DNA of 64,000 nt from positions 1,798,001 to 1,862,000 of the forward strand of contig JAPXFQ010000804.1 in the NCBI GenBank assembly GCA_028564705.1. Direction: 5' to 3'. Numbering within the stretch: the stretch's first letter is position 1; each line of letters starts with the position of its first letter. The stretch comes from Apricaphanius iberus. Taxonomy: Eukaryota > Chordata > Actinopteri > Cyprinodontiformes > Aphaniidae. The position numbers and the translations under genes are program-made. Positions 44,861 through 57,699 of the stretch are shown here, one piece after another. The notes beneath the pieces were generated by a model that saw only the letters and a list, made by a program, of their open reading frames with translations, was not told the origin of the DNA and did not search any database.

Positions 44861-45329
44861 TATTTCTTCTACACTTTTCTCTTCCCCATGACTTATATTA
44901 ATGTACTTTGATACAGCACTTTGGGGAGATCCAACTTATTTTGAAATTACATTTTTAGGCTTTCTCCTGTGTCAGTGATAGTTTTCAGCACAACTGTCTG
45001 ATCAGTAGTGTCTCCTATGATTGTGATTCCTACTGAACCAGACAGAGACAATTTAAAGGCTCAGGAACCACTTGCAGGTGTTTTTAGAGAGGGACACTTA
45101 GAGCAGAAAATATTTAACTTTTCTTGATATTCAAATTTTCTGAGATTTTGAATCGTGGGTATTCATAAGCTGTAAGTCATAATCATCAAGATCATAACAA
45201 ATAGATCCTTGAAATATCTTCCTTTTCATGTAATAAGTCTATATCATAAAATAGTTTTACATTTTAATTTGAATTACCAAAATAAATTAGCTTTAGCACG
45301 ATATTCCAATTTTTCTAGTTTTACCTGTA

Positions 45330-46174
45330 GCACAGAGGAGTGTGCATTTCAGTGATTCCCTCTTACAATAAATAATTATATCCAATCTTACATTAGCATA
45401 GGTTTGTCCTAATTAAATCTGACAAAAATTCAGCACTTAATCAGTCATGAAACAAAAACAACACCAATCTCCAAAAATATTGTGTCAAATCTTAAAGGTC
45501 TTTCGTAGCTATAAGTGTGACAGCATAATTGCAACTCTGCTCCGGTCTCCACACCCTCTAATTATTCTGCTGGAGAGCAAATACTGGAACAAGCAAACAA
45601 ACAAATTAACATAGGTGACAACAAATGCATACAGCCCTGATTCTTAATGCCAGTGCTCCAGTTTAAGAAAACCTCCATCTGTTGAAATGCATTCCCGAAG
45701 TGCTCCTAGAAACTGTGAACGCCCACGCACAGAAAACTCTGCCAGGAGAACAAAGACAAACATTTCAGAAGCTCTGTGCACCTCTCGAACCGCAGCGCAC
45801 GGAGCAGAAATCACGCTCCCCCCACCCCCTACCCTCCTTGCTAAATATATGGGTTTGACGTGGGAGCGTGTGGGCTGGTGAAAGCTAAAGATGCAATGCT
45901 TTGCTTCAACTCAGCTCTGCAGTATTAAGACAGCCATTTCTCTTATCACTTCTTCCTCACTCTGAGCTCTACTCACATTCCCAAAACACATAGCCTACTT
46001 TAGAAACATACATTCCTTTCATAATATTTGGGGAGGGAACACTGAGAAGCATGCCCTCATGAATGATGTCATAATTTTTTAATAGTTTAACTGCATAAGA
46101 GAACAAAGAGATTTATTAATATGGAATTCTGGGATCCTATGTACTTTAATATCCTGGTTCCTTGCTGTCAAAGT
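45330..46174. other. No gene recognised
   Basis: Unique sequence. The plus-strand frame 45687-45881 covers a slightly GC-richer patch without coding evidence. Confidence 0.5.
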
Positions 46175-46460
46175 GCCTCTCCATAAACATTTACAAAGAG
46201 CCCCAATGAAGATTTCTATACAGCCACAGACCAAGCCACAGTCCATTTATATTTATATCAAAAGGAAGTTTCAACTCATAAGAGCCCATTTTGGCTCTAG
46301 GGGTGAAGCCATTTACACAATTACTCATTGGCCCAGTGAAACTGCCATCATCCAATAACCCATGGCAGTCCCAAAAGAGCCTTCTCCTGTGTTTAAGAGT
46401 CAAAGAAATCAATCTGATTTGTGGCAATAATGGTACAGTAAATCTGACCGTCTTTACTAA
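46175..46460. promoter_or_regulatory. Possible conserved non-coding element
   Basis: Repeat-free block with CCATTTTGGCTCTAGGGG-type sequence reading, ACACAATTACTCATTGGCCC and CATCCAATAACCCATGG (a CCAAT/ATTGG pair). Open frames overlap on both strands, a feature of constrained non-coding sequence more than of exons. Inference only. Confidence 0.25.
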
Positions 46461-46529
46461 TTGTAAGCAAAAAGAGCATCCATTTTGCTGCTTTGGATAT
46501 GGCCGCTGATGTGGGGAGTTTTGGGGAAG

Positions 46530-47060
46530 GGGGCATCTATGAGTGGTCCTTTTGGGTTGGACTACTGTGCGGATGGGGCCATGGCCCCCACCTGGGGTGG
46601 AACTATAGTGGCCTTGGGTGTTTACTCATGACGACTGCATGCGGTTGTTTAGGGGAGTTGTTCTGACGGACATGGGTTATTGACCTGGTGGCTGTGCTGC
46701 TTCTGGGGGGGTCTTGGGTGGGCTTGGAGGCTCCTGGGTTCCAGAGAATGTATGTATGAATGTGTCTGTGTGTCTCTGTCTACCTGTCAGGGTGGGTTCT
46801 CGGCTGACCTCTCGCCTGGCGCATCTCAGGCCCTACACCTAATGGTGGCCTATTTCCCCTCCGATACTCCTCAACAGTGACTGAATCCTCTGCCCACCAG
46901 TGCATTGGTGGCTCTTGCTGTCTGGTGCTGGGGGTGAAGTTCCATAGAATTTGTACCAGGAAATCAGACTCTATTTTTAGGCAGAGTCATCACAACAACT
47001 GTGAATTCTTGTATTAACATTTGTGTCGTCATCAACCTATGTTTAAGGTTTTAACAACGG
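46530..47060 (+). repeat. GT-rich LINE 3'UTR-like repeat (tentative)
   Basis: A G/T-rich run with TGGCTGTGCTGCTTCTGG, GGGTGGGCTTGGAGGCTCC and TCTACCTGTCAGGGTGGG leads into TTGTACCAGGAAATCAGACT (46949-46968), a phrase I associate with the 3' region of a common teleost LINE. No coding part is present. Family unassigned. Confidence 0.45.
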
Positions 47061-50016
47061 TGTAAGATGTGTGTTTACTTGTCGCGAGTAAAGGGAATAG
47101 CATCAATCATAGCTCGAAATAAACAACAGCAGATAATGTTTTGTTTCTTCATGAAATGGGAAGGCTAACAAAAATATTGTTCAATGCTGCACTGCTAAAG
47201 AAAAGGTCAATAAGAAATGATTGCTGAAACTAACCCCTAAGATACATTCTTATTTTGTAGGAAATATGGCATTGCCTTTTAGTGGAAACAATGTTTCAAT
47301 GGTTGAAAAGCAAAAGGTAAAAGCTATCTAGTTAAAGATATCTATTAATGTCTTATTGTACTTGAGAGATTGTTAGAGTTAATCGCATGAGCCAGGAAAT
47401 CATGACTTTTGATGTTTGTTTTTTTTTAGACCATGTTTAGACAGGATATGAACTAAGAATGCCAATTTTTTTCTCCACATATTATTTAGAACTTTATGGG
47501 GATATAACTTGTTGACATAAAATACCCATGAAAAGGATAATGGCAATGGATGACTCTTGTGTATATGTGAGTTAATGTTAGCACAGCAAGACAGCTAGCT
47601 CTAAGAGGAAAGTAGAAGAAAAGCTCTGGTAGGAAATGACTCCCAAAAGTAGAGAATTTTTAACAATGTTTTAAATAATTTAGCCATGGAACAACTATTT
47701 TGATAGTTCATTTGTGCTGTTATCGGCATCTGTTTTTTCAGATGTGGTGTTGCATCAATATTGCAATATTACTAGCAAGTAAGAGTCACCGAGATAATGT
47801 TTTAGATGTTGAAGAGTGAAATATTTGCTCTGATTTTACTAACACAGCCCCTACCCTGAGAATGTCTTATCTTGGTTTTATCAAAGCTAGTCTACATTTA
47901 ACAGTTTTACACCAAATGATGAAAACAGGAAACCGCCATAACAACAAGAAACACTTTTATTAAGGATAAAAAAACCTACAAGAAAAAAAACATGATACAA
48001 AGCACAGTATTTCTGAACTTTGAATAAAACATGTCAAACCACCATATGACTCCAGACTAACAACTTGGTTTATACGTCTATAGCAATGTAACTGAACTTA
48101 CATGTTAGTAGATTAGCATTTGAGCAAAAGTTTACAAACCTTATATCCAACAGTTATTGTACATTTGCATAGCCAATAGAAAATTGCCCTTGTTTTATGT
48201 TAATTCACAGATATTGCAGTTTTAAAAATATCTAAAACTCATTCTCAATCTTTATCAGAGGACATTAACATAATACATTCATTTCAATAACCTTTAGATT
48301 TTAGTTTTCAAAGTGTGGTTGTTTTTAATTGTCTCATTTTCTTCAATCTTTATTATGCAGGACAAGCAGCAACACTTACAAAATAGATAAATGAATACTA
48401 AAAGAAAAAAAAACAAAAAACGGTTTTAACCTCTGTCTATCCATCACCGTGGATGTTAGCAGCAGAATAACAGACACTTAAAAAGCATAGGCCCATCCAT
48501 TTTCGTCTCTGTGTTTGCAATTCACATGGTGACACTAAGAGATCCCATCCACTTCTCTGTCAGAAGAAATCCATTAGTCAAACCAAACACTGACACTTAG
48601 AATGTCAAACACACAGGTAGCATATAATTTGTTTCACAACAGTGTGATGGCTCTAAATGGCGGCTGGAGAATGATGTTTGACTACTGTAGAGAAATTCAC
48701 AGTCTGAGTGGAAGGGGTCTGATGGGGAGGGATCCATGTGTCTACATCATTTTGAAACTTGGAAACACTTTATGCCTTTGGTGATGATTATTAAGTACAT
48801 CAATCACATTGTATGCGGGAAGTAAAAAAAACCAAACAAACAAAAAAAACACATTCTTTAGATTTTTGTCTCCTAAGCTATTCTGGCAGCAAACTAGCAT
48901 GCATTAACACAATTTTTTTTTCTTCTATCTGTTCAAATTGGTCTTGAATACCCTTGTTTCTGAGACAGAAAAGCATGTCTTACTTCACCATCTTCCAGAC
49001 AATAACAAGAAGACAAACACGCTTTTGTTGTTCTCATTCTCAGCTAATCTGGACAATGTCACATCAAACACAGGGACTTCTTATGTGTTATGTAGATAGT
49101 GTTAATAGAAACTTAGCCCTGCTCCGTCCCTGCAGACCTCCCTCTCCTGCCTTTTTGTGAAACTGCACGATGAGAGATTGGACATCTTCAAAGCCCTCGG
49201 TGCTTCTGTGCAGCCTGAAAGGCTTCCTGTTAGAAAGGATTGTCTAAGCAGATTTGTGTGCTGCCACACTCAGATTAATAAAAAAGAGCCGCCAATCCAC
49301 CCCCCATTAGTTTTACAACCCAGTTGCAAAACCCATGCTTGCAAATACTATAATGTTATTTCTAATATCTGGTGATGCACTGAGAAATCGGCTGGTGACC
49401 GGAATCCACCAATTGTACTTTTCTTTTTTTTTCTTTTTTGCTTGATCAGCGAGTTAGAAATGCACCATGCCCACGGATTACCCAGTTGTTCTAGCAACAC
49501 CAGTCTTTTGTGCATAATTGATTTCAGAGTTGGTGGATTTAGTTTGGAACTAGTTATCAGTAAAATGATAAAATCAAGTTATGGTGTAGCAAATTGAGGA
49601 CAAAACTAATTATGTCAATAAAATTCTATGTAAATCAACTACTTTTGCAAAGGAATGTTACATTTTATCTTGAAAATGAAATAAAAATATAAATATGGAA
49701 AACCAAACTTGTTTTTCAGTATTTCCTTTATTTTCCCATATTTCTACATAACTGGAAAATCATCAGTACAATACTTGTCATTTTTTCCAGCTTCGTCACT
49801 TCATAATTCTGGAACAATAGTTTTGCTCTGAACAAGTGCTGCAACCCACAGACTTTGGGGAAATTTTTGTCCACTTGGGAAGAAAGAAAACTGACAGGGA
49901 GCTAATTTTACTGAACAGTTAGAAATTGAAATGGTGGAAGAATTTTTGTAATTTTCATTTGTAATATTCAGGTCATTGTTATGAAATGCTACTTGAATGT
50001 TGCACAAATATCTGAC
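47061..50016. other. No gene recognised
   Basis: Nearly 3 kb of AT-rich unique sequence with homopolymer runs. None of the short frames is supportable. CACTGAGAAATCGGCTGGTG near 49378 is reminiscent of a hAT end but has no partner. Confidence 0.5.
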
Positions 50017-50648
50017 TAATGGTGCATTCACACCGCACATTTGGTCTGCGTCAGGCAACGCATTCAACGGATGAAGTTTGACGTATGTACTTTTTGGCTT
50101 CCATAGCCTGCTTCTGAAGAAAAAACAACGCATGGGCGGGGCTTCCTCTGTTGCCGCACGTTCTTGGTGGATCGTAGAGTGGCTTGGCTTTATTTGCTAG
50201 ATAAAGCTAGACAACGTTGACATCGGGTGTATCAGCGGCCATTATTCAGATGTGTTCTGAGTTTGGGGAGTTTAACCATTTGCTCCAGGTGCTCTTTAGG
50301 AGCGCCTGTCCATCTGACTTCAGTAAGTGTTATTTCTGATTTTTTAAATCTGCGTTTGTTGAAAATGTTTTCACTGGACCCGCGCTTCATTCAAGATACG
50401 TATATAGTGACATAACTACAGTGAGACACCCTGATTGGTTGCTGCACTGCATTAACTGCGTTGGATCCGTCAAAAGTTAAACTAGCTGAACTTCTGCGTT
50501 GCTGCGTTACTGCTTTGCCATATGTAACGCAAGTACACAACGCACTGCAGAGACTTTGACGGACCGCTGACGTACTCTACCATAGACTTTACATGTAATC
50601 TTACCGCAACTGATGCTGATGCATGGGGTTGGTCTGAATGAAGCATAA
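50017..50648. mobile_element. PIF/Harbinger-like MITE with TAA duplication
   Basis: The element 50020-50645 is bounded by TAA on both sides (50017-50019, 50646-50648). Inverted ends are TGGTGCATTCACACCGCAC at the left and TGCTTCATTCAGACCAACCC on the minus strand at the right. A 3-bp TWA duplication is the PIF/Harbinger signature. Interior features typical of this fish MITE class are CATAGACTTTACATGTAA near 50581 and several ACGCA/TGCGT repeats. At 626 bp with no transposase it is non-autonomous. A hAT origin is less likely because no 8-bp duplication is seen. Confidence 0.75.
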
Positions 50649-51002
50649 TACATCTTTATTATATACACAACAGCATGCCAAGTTTTCACAAATCCTCTAT
50701 ACCTACAGCTGAAATACAGTAATAATGCAACACTGAGAGGGAAATCTACCAATTAAACAGCTGCATACTGCTTCATTCAGACAATTGTCCAAGCTGACTA
50801 ATGGTTTTGCTTTTGTTTAAGTAGGGAATACAATAGCAATTTCTGTCTATTTACTTTGCAACTCAGTGATCTATGGTTTTCATTCGGTAGATCACAAAAT
50901 GTCTTTAAACTGACCTCCATGCTCATCCACAGATCACTTGGTATTTCAACTGCTTTAATAACTATTTGTCTGATTTTTCTGAGCTATAGTGGGGCCAATA
51001 TC
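50649..51002. other. No gene recognised
   Basis: Unique sequence between the MITE and the GAAA microsatellite. Confidence 0.5.

Positions 51003-51070
<68 letters not shown>
51003..51070 (+). repeat. (GAAA)17 microsatellite
   Basis: Seventeen uninterrupted AAGA/GAAA units. It gives an open frame encoding a Lys-Glu-Arg-Lys repeat, which inflates the frame 50856-51269; that frame is not a gene. Perfect and long, so likely length-polymorphic. Confidence 0.95.
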
Positions 51071-51071
<1 letters not shown>

Positions 51072-53520
51072 TTTATTTTTTCCTCTTCATTTCAAATTGA
51101 GAAAATACTGAAGAGGTCCTGTAGTCGGCCAGCCTATACCCACAGGGCTCCCGCTATGTACGGACACTACAATAAATCTGGCATTATCAGATCCCGTTCA
51201 TTCAGGAGAAGCAGCCTAAGTGCTTTTAGATGTGTCAGAGGACATGACAGACTTTCACTGCCCTACTGATGACTTCCAATTCATCTTCTGGAAAGTTACT
51301 TAACAGTTCCCTGCAGAGCTTTAAATGTTCACAATCATTGTTTTGTTTACATACAGCAACCTTCACCGACCTTGTGGCCTAACAAGTCCACTGAATGCAT
51401 TCGCCACTTCAAGGAACAGCAGACAGCTTTTAGCTTTTTTCCTGTTTTATTTTTTACGCTTTTATAGTTTTTACGTTATATCTCAGTATTTGGAGGAATG
51501 GTGTGACAAAAATTAGCAAAACGTAAGGCCAAAAGATCGAGAGATTAAAATTGCTATGGATAAAGATTAACCAAATCCATTGCTATTATAATACTTAGTT
51601 CTTAAACACTATTTGGTCAAGAGGTGCTGCTCTTTTTGCTTCTTCATCCTACCTTTGCAGTTTTGGTACATTTAATTTTTTTCATGAACAAGCAAAGTAA
51701 ATGTGCTAGAGTAAGTCAAATGCAATGTTTTTAATCCGTTTTATCAGGAAATGTGTTATGAAAAAATACTAAAACACTACCAATAGCAAAAACATCCCTT
51801 AGCACAGATTAGTATCTTCATTAGCATTTAAAACCTTGCATCAGCTAAAACTGACAATATAAAACACTACCAACACAAAAAAATTTTAAAAGAAAAAAAA
51901 ATGACTTAAAGGAAGGTTGTTTTTTTTTAACCTGGACCTATATATGGATATAAATTTTTCCTGAACGGCTCCAAGTAGCTCCAAACGTGTCTGGGTGAGA
52001 AAATGAACATAATAGTTGCTAAAAAATACGGTTCAGGTTGGAAAAAACCCCAACAACTTTCCCTTCAACAATTTATTTGGGTGAAATTTTTTTTCCATTA
52101 TTCCAAATGCGGTTCCAGTCCAGTGCAGCCTTTACCAAAAATGCAAAATGGCCAAAGAAACATTTCATGTGAGGGACAACGATCTTTTCCACTGCACTTA
52201 TGTTACGTGAAATAGTCAGACACCAAATATGCCTTGAGGATTTCGGTACCTGTTTTAACAGCTTATAATTTAAAGTAAGCTTTCAATTTCAACTCATGCC
52301 AAATATCCACAACAGCTTACAGAATCTATAAAAAGGTCAGGGGCTGGAACATGTATTTTGTAAAGTTTAAACAATAAACCATTTCATGTGATTATTTAAA
52401 AAATAGTAGTGCGTGTGTTGGAAGAGAGAGTAAAATTATATACAGGACATGCTATTTATGGCAGGAAACTATAACACTGAAAATTAACACTGTGGTAGAG
52501 GTTCCTCTTCCACCAGGACAGCATCACAAAATTTACAAATAGTCCTTCAATGGTTCAGATCAAAGGATATCAGTTTGTTAGAATTGCTCAGTCAAATCAA
52601 AGGCCGAAGTCCAATTGAGAGTTTGTGACTTGAAAATTATATTTCTCTCCACCGAGTCTGACTTAAATTGAGCTTTTTTAGAAAGAAGAAAAGGAACAAA
52701 TTTAGGTATGATTGTAACACTTTTGGCTTTGATGGCAGGAAAGTCTTGAATACTCTTGAATGTTCATAACTTCAAAGTTAAAAAATATCTGTGACTAAAA
52801 GATGAACAGACAGAACAAGAAAATGACTGGACAGCATAGGCTACCCAAATCCCAGCAGGGATATATGAATCAGAATGCAGTAAAAGCACACCCATGAGGC
52901 AAGCTCCACAAAATGAACCCATCAAATTAATTTGAGATGATTTGCAAGTACTCGCCATAGTTCAAAATGTTTTAGAGATGGAATAAATGATCAAAAAATA
53001 ATAAAAAGAAGCACTTTGACAAAGCTGCATGAAACAAGAAGCAGAAAAAAGAAAGAGGCAAAAAGAACAGAATTATTGCGCACACAATGTGTTTGAATAA
53101 ATGTCCCCTGCTTTATACCCTAACAAATTATGTATTTTTGCTGAAGTCAGTTTTGATGTTGGGCTGTAATATTTATAAAAGCATTGCAACAAACGATTAA
53201 TGAAGCTGTGTGATGATGAGAGCCGCACGCACAGATAGATGTTTATATATCCCCATGTTCCTCCATCAGTGAGCATATCCCATTAGCCAAAATTCAACAT
53301 CCCACCCATTAAATTGGATATCATTAAAGTACAGCAAAACAGGCTAAGGTTTACCTCAGATTTCCTTTTTCCATTTTAATTTGTACAAATTCATCATAGT
53401 GAAGCTTTATTGGAACATAGATATTTCTATACAAGATATAAATTTTGTCTTATATCTAATGAATGAAATAAAAAATTCTTATTTTAATGATTTAGAGGTC
53501 GTTTCGGAATGTTGAGTGGG
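51071..53520. other. No gene recognised
   Basis: AT-rich unique sequence with long T/A homopolymers. Confidence 0.5.
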
Positions 53521-55088
53521 GTGCTATATAGATTAGAGATGCCCTGATCAGGCTTTTGTTTTTTGGGAAATAACAGTTTCTGGTTTTATTTTTTAAGAGG
53601 TCAGAACATATTTTGAACAATTCTGAGTTTTTGGTTTCCAAAAACAGGTGCAGCAGCATCAGTAGCGCTTACAAAGATCTACTATAAAGGAAGATTCCTC
53701 ACTCACATACATGGGCAAACAAACAAGGATCACAAGAGCGGCTCAACCGCAGCTGCTTTTGGAGTACAAAGACAAATGTTCTAACCACCAGCATAGAACA
53801 GATTGCCCATTTGGGAAAACTCCTGAACCTCCCTTTGGCCAGTCTGTCTCTGAAAGAATCTCATGTTTCAAATTATGTATATTATGTATACATAATAATA
53901 TACATTGATATGTAGAAAGGGTGTCACAAAAAAGTATATTTTACCCAGAAGTATCTAGCACACCGCCAGCGGGACATAAAAATGCAAAGGGGTTAAGTCA
54001 AAACTGGACCCCCTGAGAATAACCCCAGAATTCCACGAAAAGCATTTCGCTCTACCACGCACTTCGCAGCGGTTCACTGCTATTATTAATTTCCATTCCA
54101 TGCATCCCACCTCCGCTCTGGAGGAGCCCAGAGGTGATCAAAGACGCATGCGCAGGAATGGCAGAAATACAAAAGTCAGATCAAAACTATTCATACTTGG
54201 AAGACGAACAGAAAACAAAAGCTTAATCAACTTCTCTTCGTTAATATTCTTTGTCACGATATCTCCACTAACAGAATGAGCTTCTCTTCATCCATGTTGT
54301 CCTGATTGTTTTCTGTCCTATACGAGGACTTACTTTATCCCCCACTACTGCAGGAAATGACATTTTAGAATTAAATAAGTTTAAATAGGTTTTGATTTTA
54401 TTATTATTATTATTAACACACACAATTATTTTAGACAACATATATGTATACATTTAAGTGAGATTATATTAATATAGCTATGCATACAAAGAAAAATCTA
54501 CACTGTCTTTACTGATTTATTTTGAAAAACCGGATGCTCTCCATGTTCGGTATACTGTTGTGCTTTGCCATTTATGTAAATTGACTGCGAACTTGCTCCT
54601 ACGTCCGGAAAATTCAATTCAATCCTATTTCTGCCAGAGGGCGAAATGCACTGCGCCGCTCGGTGGCGGTAGTGGAAATGCTCTTTTTCACTACAATCGG
54701 TTTTGCTGTGGTGTGTGTGGCGGAGGGGAGCGCATGCATTGGAATTTAGGTGTTAGTCACAGACCTAACCCAGCTATATTCCTCTGGCGCCTGTGTTCTG
54801 ACTGAACAGCATGAGAATCAGAATGACTTACCGTCCGGAAAGGCGCATGTGCAGCAGTGAAACTTGCACTTTCTTTAAAATGTCATAATATGGTGTATTA
54901 GGGCAATTTTAGATAAAAGAAAAAAAAGAGTTAATTTCTTTTTTTTTTATTCATTTCACATATTTTACAGAAAACACTTGGAAATGCTGTCACAAAGTTG
55001 TAAATTTGCAAGAGAAACATAGACATTTTGCTGATTAAAGTTAAAGTTTCCTCTCAAAAAAGCATAGCCAGACCCCATCACAAATACT
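53521..55088. other. No gene; unclassified transposon-like sequence and (ATT)n
   Basis: GATTAGAGATGCCCTGATCA at 53532-53551 resembles a hAT-MITE end. 53985-54170 and 54590-54850 are CpG-richer than their surroundings and share TCCGGAAA (54604, 54834), but paired ends could not be fixed. (ATT)n lies at 54398-54415. Confidence 0.35.
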
Positions 55089-55170
55089 GGTATGCTATTT
55101 TGATAAAGTAGGCCAAACTGACAGACTTTTGGTATGCTGTTCTGACAGGGTATGCCGTATCGACAGAACA
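55089..55170 (+). repeat. Degenerate GGTATGC direct repeats
   Basis: GGTATGCTATTTTGATAAAG (55089), GGTATGCTGTTCTGACAGGG (55129) and GGTATGCCGTATCGACAGAA (55149) are three diverged copies of a 20-bp unit, the last two in tandem. Origin unknown. Confidence 0.5.
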
Positions 55171-56609
55171 ACGGTTCTGAATTTTAATGAAGAATCTATA
55201 ACTTCTTGTATCTCTGAGTTTTCTGACTCAATACAAAGGCCCTCCTCAAAATGGCAAAGAGAAACCAGCATGACAGTGAAGTTAGACAGATGCAGACAGT
55301 TTGCTGGTCTTGATAAGTCAGAAATTGCCAGCAAGATCATAGCTGACACATTTGTACACATTATAAAAGTTTAAAACATCTTGAAACCTGACAAAGAAGT
55401 CTGGTGGAGAACCAAGCTTTTTATGTCACAAAATACAGGAAGAAGCATGGTAATAGGGATGAATTGTTATATTATAATCTTTCACAAAGCTACAGAAAAT
55501 AATTGCATTCTGATGTAACCAAATTTATATAATAACTTTTGATTGTCAGGTTTTGTACACATTTTTAAAACTACAAGTAATTGTCTCTAGAAAGTCCACT
55601 AAAATGTGCTGAAATGTGGCTTTGAGAATATTTAATTGCTCTGATGATTATTTTGTTTAGTAATGAAAATCACAAATAAGGCTGTTATTTTGTAAACTGT
55701 TAATGTGTGTATCCATGTAAACTAATATACGCAAAACAAAAATAAATTCAGTATTCAAGTAATTAAATAATATAAGTTTATACAGAGTATAAAGAAATAT
55801 CAAAGTTACTGCAGATGCTTGATAAATGCAGCACATGCTGACAGTGATGAGACAAGTCAGTGAGGTTCAAACCCGTAGCTTTTTCCTTAGAGAATTGCTG
55901 GGAGACATTTCATGAGTCCTGTCAATATCACATATTAAAATATTGACAAAGCAAAGCAAAGAGTGGGCTATCATATAGATTACCAATGAGATGTACAGAG
56001 ATCTGAGCTGCATGTTTGCTTTGGCTCTAAAGTGCTTTGTTCATTCCACTTCTCCTGCCTGCTTTCCTCATTCTTTTCCCTTTTTTCCTCCAACCAATCC
56101 ATACTTGATGAATATGATAATCTGAGAGGAAGCGCATACTCAATAAGTGAATGTTATGTTGTCAACCTAATTATTGCCTTTGGGACGTTTCTGGACTTGG
56201 TGGCATTCAGCTATAAAATACAGCTGTTCAGGGTTAAAACCAGGAACCTTAATCAGGCAGTGATGCCAACCAACAGGAACTCCCACAATTTGTTTTCAGA
56301 ATTTGTGATGGTACATCGACAAAATGTATTTATTTATCTATATTTATTTATATTATATGTTATTTTACTTTTGTCTTTCTTGGGGGGGGATACAATGTGA
56401 TGGATATCTATGAAAAGCAAATGTAGTAATACAATGTTTTTAAACTTTTTCTCAAACCGAAATCGGAAAAGTGGACAGTATTACATTGTAGAATACATTT
56501 TTTTTAATATGTCTGCATGTTTACCCATAACATTTCCCATGATTTTTTTGCAAATAGGCTAAAGGTCAGTAAGCTTGAAAGCAACTCTTGCCAAAGGATT
56601 TGGGGATGA
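55171..56609. other. No gene recognised
   Basis: Unique AT-rich sequence. Frames 55129-55374 and 56032-56400 lack domains or bias. Confidence 0.5.
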
Positions 56610-57040
56610 AACAATTGTAGCACATGGAAATGCTTTGATCTAAACAATACTACTGTTTCTTTGGCTGCAAGAGATATGCATTTGCAAGTCCTAGTGGTAG
56701 TTCAATAAGTGGCTGTTCGCATGTTGGAAGGTGACCCTCCGCCCAAGTCTCAACTCCTTAACAGAGGTTAGGTTTTTCTTCCAGTATTGCCTTGTATTTA
56801 TCCTCTTCTTTGTTCCTGTTGAAATTAATCTTTTTTAATCATTTTAAAAGCTCTCTTTCAAAAGTGGCTTTAGTGTTTGTCACTTAAACTTTCAAGGTCA
56901 GGTTAGAGTTGGAGAGAATGAGTATCAACTTTCCAATAAATAGTTTCTACCATGTGAACTGTAGTTCACTACAGCTTCTCCTAAATGACCACAGACCTTC
57001 TGGCTGCTTCTCTAATAAATGCCTACAAACACAATTTCTG
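56610..57040 (-). mobile_element. Tc1-like relic, antisense
   Basis: Ordered antisense transposase blocks: GAAATGCTTTGATCTAAACA (about 56628), GTTGGAAGGTGACCCTCCGC (about 56723), CCAAGTCTCAACTCC, TTTTTCTTCCAGTATTGCC (about 56773), then after a gap CTGGCTGCTTCTCTAATAAA (about 57000). Same family as the relics at 14620 and 33556. No open transposase frame. Confidence 0.75.
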
Positions 57041-57699
57041 AAAGCAGCTAGACGCATTTTTATTTAGATTTGTTAGAGTAAAGGGGGTGAAAAGTGCATG
57101 GAGTTAGAATAGATTTACAAGGCTCTGTTTCTTCCTGGTTGCCTTCACATGGCCACCTACTGTCAGAAAACTTATTAAAGGATGCATGCTGACCAAACCT
57201 GGGGAGCTGCATCTCTCTAGATGAATTGATAGTAGAAAAGAATAACTCAGTGAAACATGTATCCACACTGTTTTAGGCCATCATACACAAATGTGCACAT
57301 GAAAATTAAAAAAGGCCTTTCCTGTGCCAACAAAATCTTAAAACAGCAACGTTACCCTGTGACATGTGTCCCCACATGGGTTTCTGATCCAACGTTACGA
57401 AATTTTGAGGGGTTGTTTTAGAAATCGGGTGTTTTGTGTTTCACTTAATCTGAGCTTGCAGCCTGCAGGACATGAGGTATACCACCTTTATTTTGAATTA
57501 TTAACAGCTACCTCTTATTGGAGCTGGGTCTGAAAGAGTTTAGAATCCTCAGTCTATAGCCGCTGGCACAAAAGTCTATAATTCATATTCTCTGCTATTG
57601 TCCCGCCATCAAGCTTATTGTTATTTTGTATTTGAAAGGCTTCAAAGCTGCCATGTTAGGCAAAGCAGAATAATAAAAAAAAAACCATGTCAGGTAAAA
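57041..57699. other. No gene recognised
   Basis: Unique sequence without supportable features. Confidence 0.5.

Larger units (their letters stand above)
43773..45327 (-). mobile_element. Tc1 element related to 9023-10523, carrying nested insertions
   Basis: Ends are CAGGTGAAATTAGTAAAATT at 43773 and CAGGTAAAACTAGAAAAATT on the minus strand at 45327, flanked by TA on both sides (43771-43772, 45328-45329). Tc1 sequence survives at 43773-43905, 44251-44310 and 44861-45327. The last two read on the minus strand as the 5' half of the 9023 element, including CCTGAGCCTTTAAATTGTCT, TTCAGTAGGAATCACAATCA and GCAGCCAGGAGAGGATTGTC. The catalytic two-thirds of the transposase is missing. The gaps hold a MITE copy (43906-44250) and a LINE (44311-44860). 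Confidence 0.85.

Noticed and set aside
50856..51269. 137-residue open frame with a Lys-Glu-Arg-Lys repeat
   Set aside because: It is open only because the (GAAA)17 microsatellite has a 12-base coding period without stops.
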